64,000 nucleotides of DNA from positions 1 to 64,000 of the forward strand of contig JAMPUU010000025.1 in NCBI GenBank assembly GCA_030144965.1, written 5' to 3'. Numbering within the stretch: position 1 is the stretch's first letter; every line of letters begins with the position of its first letter. The position numbers and the translations under genes are program-made. This DNA comes from Nitrospira sp. BO4 (GTDB taxonomy: Bacteria; Nitrospirota; Nitrospiria; Nitrospirales; Nitrospiraceae). Shown piece by piece: positions 33,768-44,133 of this stretch. The notes below the pieces were generated by a model that was given only the letters and a program-made list of their open reading frames with translations, was not told the DNA's origin and ran no database searches.

Positions 33768-34577
33768 TCATGCGCAATGCGGCACGATGGACTCCGGAGC
33801 GGGTGGACGATAGCCTAAGGCACTATGGGGCCAAATCCGGTTATACGTCGGGCGCCACCGTTCCACGAGCACCTGGACCTCCCAGAGTGTAGCAAACAAC
33901 TCCCGATCCAACAGTTCATCCCGTAACTTTCCGTTGAAGCTTTCAATGTAGCCGTTCTCCCACGGACTGCCTGGGGTGATGAAGAGCGCCTGCACGCCGA
34001 CGCGCTAGAGCCACTCGCGCACTGCCTTGGCGGCGAACTCGGGGCCGTTATCCGAGCGAATATGTCGTGGTACCCCACGCTGGACACATCACTCCGCAAG
34101 TCGAAAGAGGACATCGTCCGATCGCAACCGTCGCGCCACATCAATGGCCAGACACTCCCGCGTGTATTCATCCACAATCGTCAGCAGTTTCACTGGACGT
34201 CCGTCTTCCGTCCGAGTCGCCATGAAGTCATACGCCCAGACGTGATTCGGCCGTTCCGCTCGGAGTTGCACGCAGGAACCGTCCGTGAGCCAGAGCCGCC
34301 GACGCGGCGGCTGCTTCTTCGGCACCTTCAGCCCTTCTTGCCGCCAGATCCGTTCCACACGCTTATGGTTCACCCGCCAGCCATCGTTCCTCAGCAATCC
34401 GGTCACCTGGCGATACCCATAGCGGCCATACTGGCTCGCCAACCGGATGATGGCCGCAGTCAGCGGCGCTTCATCATCCGGGGGCTGACGCTGATAGCGT
34501 TGTGTCGAGCGCGGTTGGCCCAGCACGCGACAGACGCGGCGTTCGGCGAGGCCCAGCGTCACGCAGCAGTGGTCCAC
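33768..34577 (-). pseudogene. IS3 transposase orfB (DDE integrase) with two in-frame stops
   Basis: The frame reads YGYRQVTGLLRNDGWRVNHK, HVWAYDFMATRTEDGRPVKL (first catalytic Asp), then LFRLAE and a TGA at 34086. It continues RGVPRHIRSDNGPEF (second Asp), EWL with a TAG, and finally GSPWENGYIESFNGKLRDEL (catalytic Glu) to the end. All three catalytic blocks remain in one frame, so only two nonsense codons disable it. Recent decay is likely. Confidence 0.85.
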
Positions 34578-34600
34578 CGTCTGCCGTCGGCGCGCTGGGC

Positions 34601-34879
34601 TTAGAAGTTTCCCTCCGCGGCTTCTTTCAGGATCAGCTTATCGACGGTCAGCTCGGCCACCGCCCGTTTCAAGCGACTGTTCTCGCGTTCCAGCTCCCTC
34701 AGGCGCTTGACTTGATCGACTTTGAGACCGCCGTACTCGTTGCGCCACCGATAGTACGTTTGCTCGGTGATGCTCAGGGTTCGACAGACTTGCGCAACCG
34801 GCTGGCCTTTGCCCAAGGCGACTTCGGCTTCACGCAGTTTGCTGAGGATCTGTTCGACGGTGTGACGCAGACGTGGCAT
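34601..34879 (-). CDS. IS3 transposase orfA (HTH protein)
   Basis: The 92-aa protein has a helix-turn-helix (VEQILSKLREAEVALGKGQ, VCRTLSITEQTYYRWRNEYG) and a C-terminal leucine-zipper-like helix (LRELERENSRLKRAVAEL) as in IS3/IS407-group OrfA. It is intact, but no functional OrfA-OrfB fusion can form because orfB is broken. Confidence 0.85.
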   Translation of the reverse strand: MPRLRHTVEQILSKLREAEVALGKGQPVAQVCRTLSITEQTYYRWRNEYGGLKVDQVKRLRELERENSRLKRAVAELTVDKLILKEAAEGNF

Positions 34880-35098
34880 ACAGCCCTCCTTTCGGCCCGA
34901 CCCTAACAGAGGATCTGGACCCGTTTAAGGGGGCTAGGTCAGGAGACCTTGGAGGCCCGCAGCAATTTGGACATGGCACATCGATGGATGCACCACCCTG
35001 ATCAAGATCCCTATCGGCGAGAGTGAGAGAAGGTTACTGCGCGAGTTATCCATCGAGTGACTAGAGTTTGACTTGCTTTTCCATTTTGCCAAGCTGCA

Positions 35099-35371
35099 TT
35101 AGCTTGCAGGTGACGAAGGTATGTTTTCCTTCTTTGCCATTGTGATGAAGGTCAATGGCTGCGTTGTTTCATCTACGACCACGCTGACTTCATCACCTTC
35201 CTTGAAGGCGACATGGCCGTGACGATGTGATTGATTTTCATTAACCTGAAACTCAGCTCCCTCTGGCGTCTTTACGGTGATCCCGGTGCCCTGTTTGATC
35301 ACGACTCCCGAGAATGTTCGATGGCTGCTGTGTGACTCCTCCGCATGCGCAACACCAGGTATCAGTATCAT
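35099..35371 (-). CDS. Small exported protein, N-terminus uncertain
   Basis: The 90-aa frame begins MILIPGVAHAEES, which looks like only the end of a signal peptide (VAHA-EE cleavage). A compact beta-type domain follows: SGVVIKQGTGITVKTPEGAE, EGDEVSVVVDETTQPL. The pattern is reminiscent of small periplasmic DUF5666-like domains. A lost upstream part of the signal is likely, so it could be inactive. Confidence 0.5.
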   Translation of the reverse strand: MILIPGVAHAEESHSSHRTFSGVVIKQGTGITVKTPEGAEFQVNENQSHRHGHVAFKEGDEVSVVVDETTQPLTFITMAKKENIPSSPAS

Positions 35372-35487
35372 TGGCTCTGAAAGCAGCGCATCAGCTCATC
35401 GATTCAAGAGATCTCGCCATCCCTTTCCCGACACATTTGATTGTCAAACGGTTCGATCTGCTGTCCTAATCAGTGGGCCATCTGCGC

Positions 35488-35997
35488 CTAAGGACTCGGC
35501 TGGAATTGTGCGATGTGATACATGTATCGAGCATGGCCCTGTTCCGTCACATAAGCCTCGAGCTTATCTCCGACTCGAAAGGGACCGCCCTCCAGATGTG
35601 TCGTCTTGTCGACATGCAGGCGCACGTCGTGGCCCGATCGATCACGGACGATGTAATACTCCCCCTCGGTTTTCAGCACGTCACCTTCCACAATCTTGGA
35701 GCCAGGTGTGGCCATCGTGCCCGACCCAGTCAAGTGGATCATGGAGCGAACATGACCCTTCTCAGTCACGTGAGCTTCGACCTTGTCACCGACTTTGAAC
35801 ACGCCGCCCTCCAGATACGTCGTCTTGTCAACGTGGAGGCGGACTTCGTGGCCCGCCGTGTCGTGGACGGTATAAAATTCTCCCTCGATCTTGAGGACGC
35901 TCCCTTCGATCAGCTTGGACTCTCCGGCATGGGAAAAGGGTGCCATCATGAAACCCGTGATCAATGCGAACAGACACAGCATGAGTCGTTTCGTCAT
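35488..35997 (-). CDS. Secreted protein with duplicated HVDK domain
   Basis: The protein has 169 aa from the ATG at 35997 (AAAGGA upstream), with a signal peptide (MLCLFALITGFMMAPFSHA). It has two tandem domains of about 60 residues, each carrying the sequence order EG.VLK.EGE, VRLHVDKTT, LEGG, VGDK, AYVTE.GH. Single-domain relatives or remnants lie at 42526, 37975 and 46939. The domains are probably small beta barrels in the periplasm. No enzyme motif is seen. Confidence 0.75.
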   Translation of the reverse strand: MTKRLMLCLFALITGFMMAPFSHAGESKLIEGSVLKIEGEFYTVHDTAGHEVRLHVDKTTYLEGGVFKVGDKVEAHVTEKGHVRSMIHLTGSGTMATPGSKIVEGDVLKTEGEYYIVRDRSGHDVRLHVDKTTHLEGGPFRVGDKLEAYVTEQGHARYMYHIAQFQPSP

Positions 35998-36104
35998 ATC
36001 AGGTCCTTTCGGTTCAGAACTCGTGTGTTCCTGGAATATGGCCTCTACGATTGAAATCCTTCCTTGCAACCGAGGGGAGATATGCTGATCACGAACAATA
36101 CATA

Positions 36105-36647
36105 CTAGGCCACGGCGCCTTTCTCTTCAGGTACCGTCGTATGTGTGTCGAGTACATGCGGTTGTGTCGTGTGGAGAATCTTTCGGGCCTGCGCGGCCTC
36201 GTCCGCCGTGCCATGAGCCACCAGGATGAACTTGTTGGATTTCAGCGCCATTTCGTACTTGAGAACGCTATCTTTTGGAATTCCCAAGCTATAAAGCCCT
36301 GCCCCAATCGCCGTCATGCCCCCGGTTACGACCGCCCCTTCAAGCGCCCCGAGGACCCACCCGAGAAGAGGTCCCCCGATCAACACCGGGCCGATCCCCG
36401 GGATGGCGAAGAACCCTGCGCCCAGGAGCACCCCCCAGACACTGCCCCAGAGTGCGCCGAGTGTGCCCCAGTATTTCATCCGATCACCGGTGTTGTAATA
36501 GCCCACCACGTGTTCGTCTGAGTGGTAGTCCTTCCCGACGATTGAAAGCTTCGTGATGTTGAAGGATGCTCGCTTGAGCTCTTTGATGGCGGCCTCGGCC
36601 TCGGTGTGCGTGTCATAAATGGCGACGACTGCGTTGTGCTCGCTCAT
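36105..36647 (-). CDS. General stress protein, YflT/DUF1269-like
   Basis: The 180-aa protein begins AVVAIYDTHTEAEAAIKELK, the typical start of YflT-type heat/general-stress proteins. It has a Gly-rich hydrophobic middle (VWGVLLGAGFFAIPGIGPVL, LGALEGAVVTGG) and ends with a second alpha/beta part (KFILVAHGTADEAAQARKIL). It is probably membrane associated. The ATG overlaps the stop of the upstream gene by 4 bases. Confidence 0.8.
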   Translation of the reverse strand: MSEHNAVVAIYDTHTEAEAAIKELKRASFNITKLSIVGKDYHSDEHVVGYYNTGDRMKYWGTLGALWGSVWGVLLGAGFFAIPGIGPVLIGGPLLGWVLGALEGAVVTGGMTAIGAGLYSLGIPKDSVLKYEMALKSNKFILVAHGTADEAAQARKILHTTQPHVLDTHTTVPEEKGAVA

Positions 36648-36883
36648 GATGCCCGCTCCTTTTCTGTGATGGGAGGGTCCACTTGCTCGATGCCTCCTTG
36701 TTCCATAGAGAGCATGTCTTGCAGTGCCATGAGATAACCATAATGCCAGTACAACCGCTCCATTGAATTGGCGTTACGATGTCGTTCCTGCATGGCAAAG
36801 GGCCCATGGGTGAGCATCCATTCCGCCAGCACATCCACACGCTGTTTGATCTCAGGACACGCCTCTTTATTGTGCTGTCCCAT
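36644..36883 (-). CDS. Small hypothetical protein in stress operon
   Basis: The 79-aa helical product has IKQRVDVLAEWMLTHGPFA and MERLYWHYGYLMALQDML, with no signal or cysteine ribbon. Its TGA overlaps the ATG of the YflT-like gene (ATGA), so they are cotranslated. No family is recognised. Confidence 0.6.
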   Translation of the reverse strand: MGQHNKEACPEIKQRVDVLAEWMLTHGPFAMQERHRNANSMERLYWHYGYLMALQDMLSMEQGGIEQVDPPITEKERAS

Positions 36884-37111
36884 TCCGTCACGATATTCTC
36901 AACGCGCGTCCTGGGAGCTAGGAATATCCCTTATTGCATGCAGATCTGGTTCGGCCTACATTCGCGGGGCGGGTCACTGTATGCAAGACTAATTGAGTAT
37001 GTGGCTTAACAACCGGGGGGAGGTCACCGCGCGTGTGGCCTTTCAGTAATCAGAGGCGTCTAATCATCGTCCCGAAATGTAAAATATATCGCATACTGAC
37101 GCGCATGCGCC

Positions 37112-37804
37112 CTAGAGTTTAGGGATGCGGAGAGTTTTGCTGATCATCAGTGTTCCGGAAATGGCGAACATGAGGGACAATGGATGTAGATCCCAGAGTC
37201 CGAGGGTCCATGCGCCCCAGTAGAGACGCTCGTCGAGTCGATCTTGCCAGGCGGCCACGGCGAGGAGGCCGGTAAGCAACGCGGTGGTGGGAATCGGGGT
37301 GCCTTCAAAATAGGCGACCTTGTCCCTCCCCCCGGAGAGGCGATCGGCGGTTACATTATAGCGGGCAAGTCGGCTCACCCCGCAGCAGACGAAGTACGTC
37401 AGTGCGATCCAGTCCCACCCTCCCCGCAGACCGGCAGCGAATCCGAGAGCGGCCGGTGCGACCCCGAAGGAGATAATGTCGGCCAGTGAATCCAATTCAC
37501 GTCCGAGCACCGACTGCTGATGCCGCCACCGAGCCACCCGGCCGTCGAGCCAGTCGAAGAGCAGCGCCGCCGGCGATAAGGCTATCGCGGCGAAGAAATG
37601 GGCCGGCGACCGGCTGCTCATATAGTGCATGGCGAAGAACACGGCGGCGAGTCCGCAGGCAGCATTGGCCAAGGTAAGCACATCGGCCAGATGAAACTCG
37701 CGGAGCAACAAGAAATGTTTCGGAGGTGGAGCGGTCACGGTAAGAACACCTATGCGTGATAGAGTAAAGACAATGTCCGGAATCGGGCCACCGATAAAGA
37801 CCAT
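37112..37804 (-). CDS. pssA: CDP-diacylglycerol-serine O-phosphatidyltransferase
   Basis: This 230-aa membrane enzyme of the CDP-alcohol phosphatidyltransferase family makes phosphatidylserine, precursor of phosphatidylethanolamine. The signature D-G-x2-A-R-x8-G-x3-D-x3-D is complete (Asp87, Gly88, Ala91, Arg92, Gly101, Asp105, Asp109). Helices lie at about 36-62, 68-86, 108-135 and 165-225. The PssA subtype is inferred from length and the 'REFHLADVLTLAN' start. A GTG at 37738 (VTAPPPKH) is a credible alternative start. Confidence 0.85.
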   Translation of the reverse strand: MVFIGGPIPDIVFTLSRIGVLTVTAPPPKHFLLLREFHLADVLTLANAACGLAAVFFAMHYMSSRSPAHFFAAIALSPAALLFDWLDGRVARWRHQQSVLGRELDSLADIISFGVAPAALGFAAGLRGGWDWIALTYFVCCGVSRLARYNVTADRLSGGRDKVAYFEGTPIPTTALLTGLLAVAAWQDRLDERLYWGAWTLGLWDLHPLSLMFAISGTLMISKTLRIPKL

Positions 37805-37974
37805 GTGACCAGATTACTGCGGGTTGAGAAGTAGCCCCATCCCCACGCGGTGGGCTGCCCAGCATGCCCGCCCCCGCCGCTTTCTCTGAGGGGGCACCCA
37901 TCCACTGTAGATCCGAGGAGACGATTGGGCTTAAGACCGTAGAATTTTCGCTCGAGTTCCTTCAGGAGCACCCG

Positions 37975-38105
37975 AGGAGCAATAGTACGACGTAGGCTTT
38001 GACCATATCGCCGTCTGCGACCTTGTCCAGCTTCGTGCTCTTGTCCACATGCACTTTTATCTGTTCGCCGTCTGTATTCTTGATTGAATATTACTCGCCA
38101 TTTCA
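37975..38105 (-). pseudogene. HVDK-domain remnant
   Basis: One minus-strand frame reads GE, a stop, then YSIKNTDGEQIKVHVDKSTK, LDKVADGDMVKAYV. This is a recognisable HVDK domain as in 35488 and 42526, with an in-frame stop and no signal peptide or ending. Confidence 0.55.
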
Positions 38106-38150
38106 AGACTTCGCTGAATCATAAATCCTCCCTTTCATAATAGTGCCCGT

Positions 38151-39110
38151 ATCGACATCTAGAGCATAGACCTTGTGAGCAGGAGGACCTACTGGGTAAA
38201 TGCCCTGCGACACGGGCTCTGGGTCACGCCGTGGACCACAGTATCAACCCCTTGACGTTCTGGATTCTGCCAATGCCGGAGGGAGAGTTCTGTAAACATG
38301 GAACCGACAGGGAGCATGGGGCAACCGCCTGCGTGCCTCCTCGACGTTACCCTGTCCCAACCCGTGCGTGATTCGCTCCCGTTCCCGCGAGATCTCCGTG
38401 CCGATCCCTACTCGCACCTTCGCGAGCCCTTGGTTGATGGCCTGCTAAAGAAAGGGTCAAGCGGAGGGTGACGTGAATATATGGCCGTTAACATGGAAAG
38501 ACTCCCGTGCCTGCCGGAGATCTGCGCCGGCGTCGGAGAGCACCACGACTTGCTGGTTTTGTTGCATTCTTGGGACTTCATCAGCTTTCAGAAACACTGA
38601 CGGAGCTGCGGATCGTAGGCTGGTCAAACGCAATGCAATAGGAGGGACCATACCCGCTTTCCAGCGTCACAACGCCACTACACTGGCGCCCGTTATCACA
38701 ATGCAATCGGCCAGCGCGTTCATCTCTTTGCCCAAAGAGTGCTCGATTGATGCGTTGGGCTATGCCATCGAACAGACCGTGTGATACGAAAGCCTACGGT
38801 GCACCCCTGATCCACCCACAGCCCGGTAGTTATCTCGAACACTTCCTCCCCACCTAAGACCTACCGTTTGATAGTCTCATCGTTCCGTTTCGCAGCGGCT
38901 GCTCAAAGGATCTGCCAGGTATGAAAGCAGGTCGGACGCACAGGTTTTCAGAAGCCTATCGAAACGCGCGGCAAGGTACAAGGTCGATGTTTAAGAAATC
39001 GCGAATTTCTGATGTTTCACTTAGGGGGTTGCCTAGGTATAAAAGGTAGGTAAGAGGAATAATACTATTCCATCAAATGGACGTTAGACTTTTAACCAAG
39101 GAGTGACTCA
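38151..39110. other. Intergenic, no supported gene
   Basis: Nearly 1 kb has only weak frames on either strand. AT-rich sequence around 39040-39095 and an AAGGAG at 39097 belong to the PepSY gene's upstream region. Otherwise nothing is recognised. Confidence 0.35.
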
Positions 39111-39395
39111 ATGAAAAAGATTAGTTTGTTGGCTGGAATGCTGCTGTTGCTCGCTGGGACGGTGATGCCGGCCTGGGCCCTCTTCGAAAGTGATCGAGAG
39201 CTGAGTAACAAATCCACCGTGAGCATGATCGACGCGATTAAAACCGCGGAGCAGGCCCGCCCTGGCAAAACAGTTGAAGCGAATATTGGGAAAGACGATG
39301 GTCGTGTGGTCTACAAGATTGAGATCGTAGAGGGGAAATCTACCTACAAAGTCTATGTGGACGCCGTGACAGGAAAGGTCCACGAAATTAAGTAA
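39111..39395 (+). CDS. PepSY-domain exported protein
   Basis: The 94-aa protein has a signal peptide (KKISLLAGMLLLLAG, cleaved near AWA). It also has a PepSY domain: SMIDAIKTAEQARPGKTVEA, VVYKIEIVEGKSTYKVYVDA, VTGKV. PepSY domains are thought to inhibit peptidases or bind ligands at the cell surface. AAGGAG lies 9 bases before the ATG. It is not overlapped by other genes, and the upstream promoter region is AT-rich. Confidence 0.85.
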   Translation: MKKISLLAGMLLLLAGTVMPAWALFESDRELSNKSTVSMIDAIKTAEQARPGKTVEANIGKDDGRVVYKIEIVEGKSTYKVYVDAVTGKVHEIK

Positions 39396-39551
39396 GCCTT
39401 CTTCAGTCCTTCCTCAGGCGGGGTCCCCTATGCATAGCGTTCCTCAGGGGGGGCCTCGCAGTCGACGTCAATCCTTCACATCCCCGCCTGCAGAGAGGCC
39501 GCATCTCTTGCTAGAATGCCCGCCTACATTCACCAGGGGAAGGGGCCCGCT

Positions 39552-41501
39552 ATGAGTTCCAGATCCACTATCACATACATTCTACCGGTCGTGTTGCTGG
39601 TCTGCTTCCTTCTCGGGCTACCCGGCTGCAAACGCCTCCTCCCCGCTCCAGCCCCACACCCTACCCAGAGCAGATTGCAGGGGGTGCTGAATGGTCATCC
39701 GATTGAGCATGTTGTGATCTTTGCGATTGATGGACTCGCACACGACACGTTGGTCCACTATCTCGAACACAGTCCTTCGCGAAAAGTGGGGGGCCTGCAC
39801 GATCTGTTTGGGGTGCGGGCGGAGTCGGGCAGATTGGTCTTCACCAAGGGGGTGGCTGTCCAACAATCGACCACGGTGTTCCCCTCTTACACCTACCCAG
39901 CCTGGACGTCGGCCTTTACCGGGGTGTTTCCCGGCGCCCATGGCATTGCAGGGAATAGCGTGTTTTTTCGAGATCGCGCCGTCGCCCGGTATTATACGGA
40001 GTATCATCTCGATGCCCTCAAGGTGCAACTGGCGGACGACTTCCTCTCCGACGATCTCAACCCTCAGGTCAAGACCCTCTATGAACATATCGACCAACAT
40101 GGCGGGCAGAGCATCGTCGTGCACCACATGCTCACGCGTGGCAGTGGGGCGGGAGTGATCCCGGCGGATGTGGACACGCTTCTGAGTTATACCCAGAACC
40201 GAAGTACCGCCGTCGATGCAAACGCGTTATGGGATGCCGTCCATGCGATCCAACAATTCAATGACGGCGACCTGACATCGGGTGCATTACGACTTCCGAG
40301 TGTCCTGACAATCTATTTTGCCGGACTGGACCATGCCGAGCATGTCTCGCCGGAAGACCCGGAACAGGCCCGTTTAGAATATCTTGCCCACCTCGATGAT
40401 CTTATTGCCAAATTCATCGCAGGCGATCCGGCGCTTACCAAGCAGCACCACGCCTCGACGGGATCTGGGATGAGGTCCATCGATCCGATTCGATGGAGCG
40501 GAGTGCGGAATGAGGCCGTGCTGGAACGCACCCTCTTCGTGCTGGTCTCGGACCATGGGCATACGGCCATTGATTGGAATACCGCCGTTGGCATCGACGA
40601 CCTGAAGCTCGTGTTTGATGAACTGAATACGGTGCGAGGGACGGCCTATCGTCTTGAACTGCCGTCCTTGATCGACGAAACCTTGGGATCAAAAATCCGT
40701 GCCGCGTTTGGATTGTTCTCAAGAGGAGCGATTGCCAGAGAGTCCAATGTGGTGGCCACACTGAATGGCGGGGCGCTGGGATTCCATGTGAAGCCCTCGA
40801 CCGGGGAGTGGACAGAGAATCCTGACTACCACCGTGACCTCGTGCCGATTGTGGAACATGTCCTGCTCACGCTTCATGCCAATCACCAGGACCCGGACGC
40901 GGTCCTCATCAAACAAGAGAACCGTTATGACTATCTTCCCTATCAATTTGATGGAACCACGGTGCAGCTATCACCGGCCATCTCTCTTGAGTACAGTCGG
41001 TTAAACAGTCCCTCCTACCCCATGGCCGTCCGACGGGTGACGGGCCTCGCATCACGGCTCCCTACGGATCCTCTGAGTGCTCCGGATATCATTCTATTAG
41101 CCGACCGGTCGAAACACCTGACCTATCTCAATAAGCAGGACGGGCGGGTATTGGAGCAGCTCGACGTGTCCACGCATCGACACTTTCATTCCGACCATTG
41201 GCATCTCAATGCCTCAGACTCCCTCGTGCCGATCCTCTTTGTACGAGGCGGCCAGGAGGAAGGTGAGGCGCTCGCATCACTGTGCGAGGCCTCGGTCGTC
41301 GACATCACCCCCACCATCCTCGACACGCTGGGGTTGCTTCCATCCTTTCAGGCTTCCGTGCAGACTCGTCCGGAGGAGATGACGGGGCACTCACTGAAAT
41401 CTGCGATGGATCGTATTCTGGCTAAAGCTTTCCCCGTAGCCGGTGGAGAAAACATCTGCCCTTCGTCGGTTTCACTGGGGCTTCCCCACACATCCAATTA
41501 G
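39552..41501 (+). CDS. Nucleotide pyrophosphatase/phosphodiesterase-type lipoprotein
   Basis: The protein has 649 aa from the ATG at 39552, where AGGGGAAGGGG is a strong ribosome site; the ATG at 39516 lacks one. The signal peptide ends LLGLPGC26, a lipobox. The alkaline-phosphatase-superfamily core has the metal Asp in IFAIDGLAHD, the nucleophile region VFPSYTYPAWTSAFTGVFPG, YFAGLDHAEH, VSDHGHTAID and the late His in HRHFHSDHWH. It is predicted to cleave phosphodiester or pyrophosphate bonds outside the cytoplasm. The substrate is unknown. Confidence 0.87.
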   Translation: MSSRSTITYILPVVLLVCFLLGLPGCKRLLPAPAPHPTQSRLQGVLNGHPIEHVVIFAIDGLAHDTLVHYLEHSPSRKVGGLHDLFGVRAESGRLVFTKGVAVQQSTTVFPSYTYPAWTSAFTGVFPGAHGIAGNSVFFRDRAVARYYTEYHLDALKVQLADDFLSDDLNPQVKTLYEHIDQHGGQSIVVHHMLTRGSGAGVIPADVDTLLSYTQNRSTAVDANALWDAVHAIQQFNDGDLTSGALRLPSVLTIYFAGLDHAEHVSPEDPEQARLEYLAHLDDLIAKFIAGDPALTKQHHASTGSGMRSIDPIRWSGVRNEAVLERTLFVLVSDHGHTAIDWNTAVGIDDLKLVFDELNTVRGTAYRLELPSLIDETLGSKIRAAFGLFSRGAIARESNVVATLNGGALGFHVKPSTGEWTENPDYHRDLVPIVEHVLLTLHANHQDPDAVLIKQENRYDYLPYQFDGTTVQLSPAISLEYSRLNSPSYPMAVRRVTGLASRLPTDPLSAPDIILLADRSKHLTYLNKQDGRVLEQLDVSTHRHFHSDHWHLNASDSLVPILFVRGGQEEGEALASLCEASVVDITPTILDTLGLLPSFQASVQTRPEEMTGHSLKSAMDRILAKAFPVAGGENICPSSVSLGLPHTSN

Positions 41502-42525
41502 CGGATGGTACCTCCTGTGCGTTCGGTGGCGCAGATCAAGCGCGAGGATGGGTTGACTGCGGCACGAAGCAACAGGAGCAAATTGCTCTACACATATATA
41601 TCTGGATAGCCCGAAATCATCTCCTTAATCCACCAAGCCTAACACGACGGATATTCCACCACGAGGCAAAGAGCAATACACACCGTAAAAGGCCTTTAAT
41701 ATAACCTACCCGCTCCCTTATGAGCCATTTAAAGTAAGGCGTATTTGCTGCTTTCTCAGGATCTTGGATATGGACGGTTATGCAGCCATGCACGCAATAG
41801 GCGCTTGCATCGCCATATATCTCACAGGCATGGAGATGGCACCATGTTGACCCGGGCCCTGCCTCCGCCTTGTCTCGATCATCGGCAGAAAGCGATAACG
41901 GAGTCGCGAACTCAATGCCACTTACCGCACAGGACCAGATACACATCCATAGCCCACAGCTTCATAGTCACCTCCCCATAACGCATACCGACAAACTGAT
42001 TGAAGATAACCTGATCGGTTTCTTCGACTGCGCGAAGACAGTGGAGTCCCGGAGGTCTTTCAGTGAGGATATATCACAGAGTAAAGATGCATCGACGGTA
42101 CCGTCTGTCAGCAAACGATTGGCTGGCGTTTGAAATTGGAGGACACAAGAAGTGGGGGCACGGATAGAAAAGGCATTTTCTTTATCTACTCCCTGTGAGC
42201 CTCAGTATCACTCTTCTTGCCTTCATAGGTACAACTCTGAGCCCAGATTCGTGCTCAAGGCCCCATACCTCAAGGCCGGGGTGAATCTGATGTGACTTTC
42301 AGAAATCTGTTCGAAAATCTCGCGAGTTGGCCTCGTGGAACAGGTCAGGAGACCTGAAGAGATTAAAAGAAGACAATGCTCTCCGAGTTTAATGGAAACA
42401 GCGCAGTTTCTATATTAGGGAGGGATGTCTCATAATATTTTCACTGGCTGTTCCACTTTCATAGTATGACTTTCACATCCAGCCTGGCACTGGGTGAAAA
42501 CCTGGTGTCGTGCTCCGACACTGAT
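41502..42525. other. Intergenic, one weak frame
   Basis: A 109-codon minus-strand frame (41617-41946) contains HLHACEIYGDASAYCVHG and looks partly coding. It has no recognisable family or good start. The rest of the 1-kb stretch shows nothing. It may be a decayed gene. Confidence 0.3.
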
Positions 42526-42849
42526 TCACTTCAAACGTTGCAAGGTCGTCGTATGGCCTTGGTCTGTCACATAGGCTCGGACCATGTCGCCTGGCTTCAC
42601 AGAATCCAACTGGGTACTTTTGTCGACGTGGATCCTCTGCAACCCACGATCGGCCTGGATGAAGTAATACTCACCTTCTGTTTTTATTAAGGGACCTGTA
42701 ATGGTGTCTTCCGTCAAACGCTCCTTGAGGCTGGGACTTGTTTCCTTCCCCGCCATAGCATCTGTTGGATAGGGATCGGCTGCGTAAGTCACACCGAGTC
42801 CAGAGCCCAACAGTCCAACCACCAGTATCGAAGGTAGGAATGTTCTCAT
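42526..42849 (-). CDS. Secreted protein with single HVDK domain
   Basis: The 107-aa protein from the ATG at 42849 (AGAGGTG upstream) has a signal peptide (LPSILVVGLLGSGLGVTYA). One HVDK domain follows: ITGPLIKTEGEYYFIQADRG, IHVDKSTQLDSVKPGD, MVRAYVTDQGHTTTL. It is related to each half of the duplicated protein at 35488. The role is unknown. Confidence 0.75.
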   Translation of the reverse strand: MRTFLPSILVVGLLGSGLGVTYAADPYPTDAMAGKETSPSLKERLTEDTITGPLIKTEGEYYFIQADRGLQRIHVDKSTQLDSVKPGDMVRAYVTDQGHTTTLQRLK

Positions 42850-42928
42850 ACAACACCTCTGTGCAGTATTGAATCGTTCTCGGTGAAGAGTCGTCAGTCC
42901 CAAGACAATCTGACTAGACTCTCAAGTC

Positions 42929-43120
42929 TCAAGGCCAGCTTGGGAGCTGATAATAGGTCAGCATCTGCTTGCGCCCACAGTTTTCGCAGAGGCCCTCTTG
43001 CGTGACCGCACCGGGTCGGCAGACGCTGGCCCAGTAAAACTGTATCTCCAGATCATTCCTCGTCTGGATGTACGACAACCTCTCACGACACCGAGAACAG
43101 AATTTAGCGGTGATCCTCAT
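42929..43120 (-). CDS. SP-D zinc-ribbon small protein
   Basis: The 63-aa protein reads AKFCSRCRERLSYI, LEIQFYWASVCRPG, GLCENCGRKQMLTYYQLP. It has two CxxC sites with the TYYQLP ending of the main SP-D subgroup. It is convergent with nothing close and lies between the HVDK gene and the DUF72 remnant. Confidence 0.7.
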   Translation of the reverse strand: MRITAKFCSRCRERLSYIQTRNDLEIQFYWASVCRPGAVTQEGLCENCGRKQMLTYYQLPSWP

Positions 43121-43244
43121 GATCGCACCTCATGCATGGTGAGCTGCGTTGGATTTATTTATTGGAAGGAAACCAAGTCTGATCGGCTGAGATGGGGCGC
43201 GGAACTGGGAGTAACCCTAGGCTGACAACATGAAAGGAGACAGT

Positions 43245-44133
43245 TTAGATCATGTCAACCAATGCCTGAATGGTGGTAGGGGCATTCCCCTCTGAGCGGT
43301 TGTTCACGAGGACATAGGCTGGTTTGGCTGCCTTGACCGATTGCTGAATGAGTGCAACCGCATCTTTTCGCATTTCGGGGAGTTCACCCACAATCTTGTT
43401 ATACGGTTCCGCCCGCTTCTTGGCTGCCTCGTAGGACATCTTCAAGGGTGGTGAGGAGTCGCAGTACGGTAAAGGGAGCTGTGAAGGTTTCTCCCATGCG
43501 TTTGTGCTGCTCTGCCAACGACGGCATGTAACACCAGTGATTATAGACGTGAGCCACCCCATGCCGTTCTAACACTTGGCGGTAAGCAGGACCAAGTAAT
43601 CCAGCATTGCGAATTTCAACAGCGTACTTAAACTCCTTCGGTAGTTGAGTAAAGAACGCATCCAGTCGGGTACAAAACCCCTCCACAGAAAACCCATGTC
43701 GCTGAAATTCAAAGAGGAAAGGCCCTGTATGCTCATGGAACTTTGCCTCTTGAAATGGCGTCAGGACCAGGTCCCTAAAGAGTTTGGCATCAAGGAAATG
43801 GGGGGTTAGCTTGCCTGCTCTCAGCCCATATCTGGAATGAGTGGCAAAACTAGGAATGGTGATGTCTTCTAACACCTTAAAACACATCTCGAAGTCTTCG
43901 GGGATTTGGTTCAGGTACTTGCGAAGCTGGTTAGCGGATGGAGGCCGGTAGAAGGTGGAGTCATTACCGACCGTCCGAAAGAGCGGCTTCCCGTTGTAGA
44001 GATACTGGCAATACTCGCCTAAGCATTCTCGTGCAAAGGTCGTCTTGGCCTACTGCCTCAAGTACACCTGACCTTGCCAGCCCTCATAGGTCCAGGTGGA
44101 AGTCCCGAATCGAACGAGCGGGGAAAGAGGCAT
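43245..44133 (-). pseudogene. DUF72 family protein, broken
   Basis: The reading begins MPLSPLVRFGTSTWTYEGW and meets a TAG at 44050-44052. It continues LGEYCQYLYNGKPLF, NDSTFYRPPSANQLRKYL, then KYAVEIRNAGLLGPAY and MPSLAEQHKRMGETF. An extra base near 43440 shifts frame before the ending KMSYEAAKKRAEPYNKIVGE. With both repaired, it spans a full DUF72 protein of about 295 aa. A C-terminal copy lies at 52011-52312 and a scrap at 49900-50112. Confidence 0.8.

Larger units (their letters stand above)
33730..34941 (-). mobile_element. IS3-family insertion sequence, decayed
   Basis: Imperfect terminal inverted repeats bound the element: TGACCTGTCCCCT at 33730 and, reversed, TGACCTAGCCCCCT at 34941. 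The length is about 1.2 kb, normal for IS3. It contains orfA and a broken orfB in the usual overlapping order. No target duplication could be made out. Confidence 0.75.

Noticed and set aside
41617-41946. 109-codon minus-strand frame
   Set aside because: Not listed as a gene, because no family, signal or convincing start was found; mentioned only in the intergenic entry.
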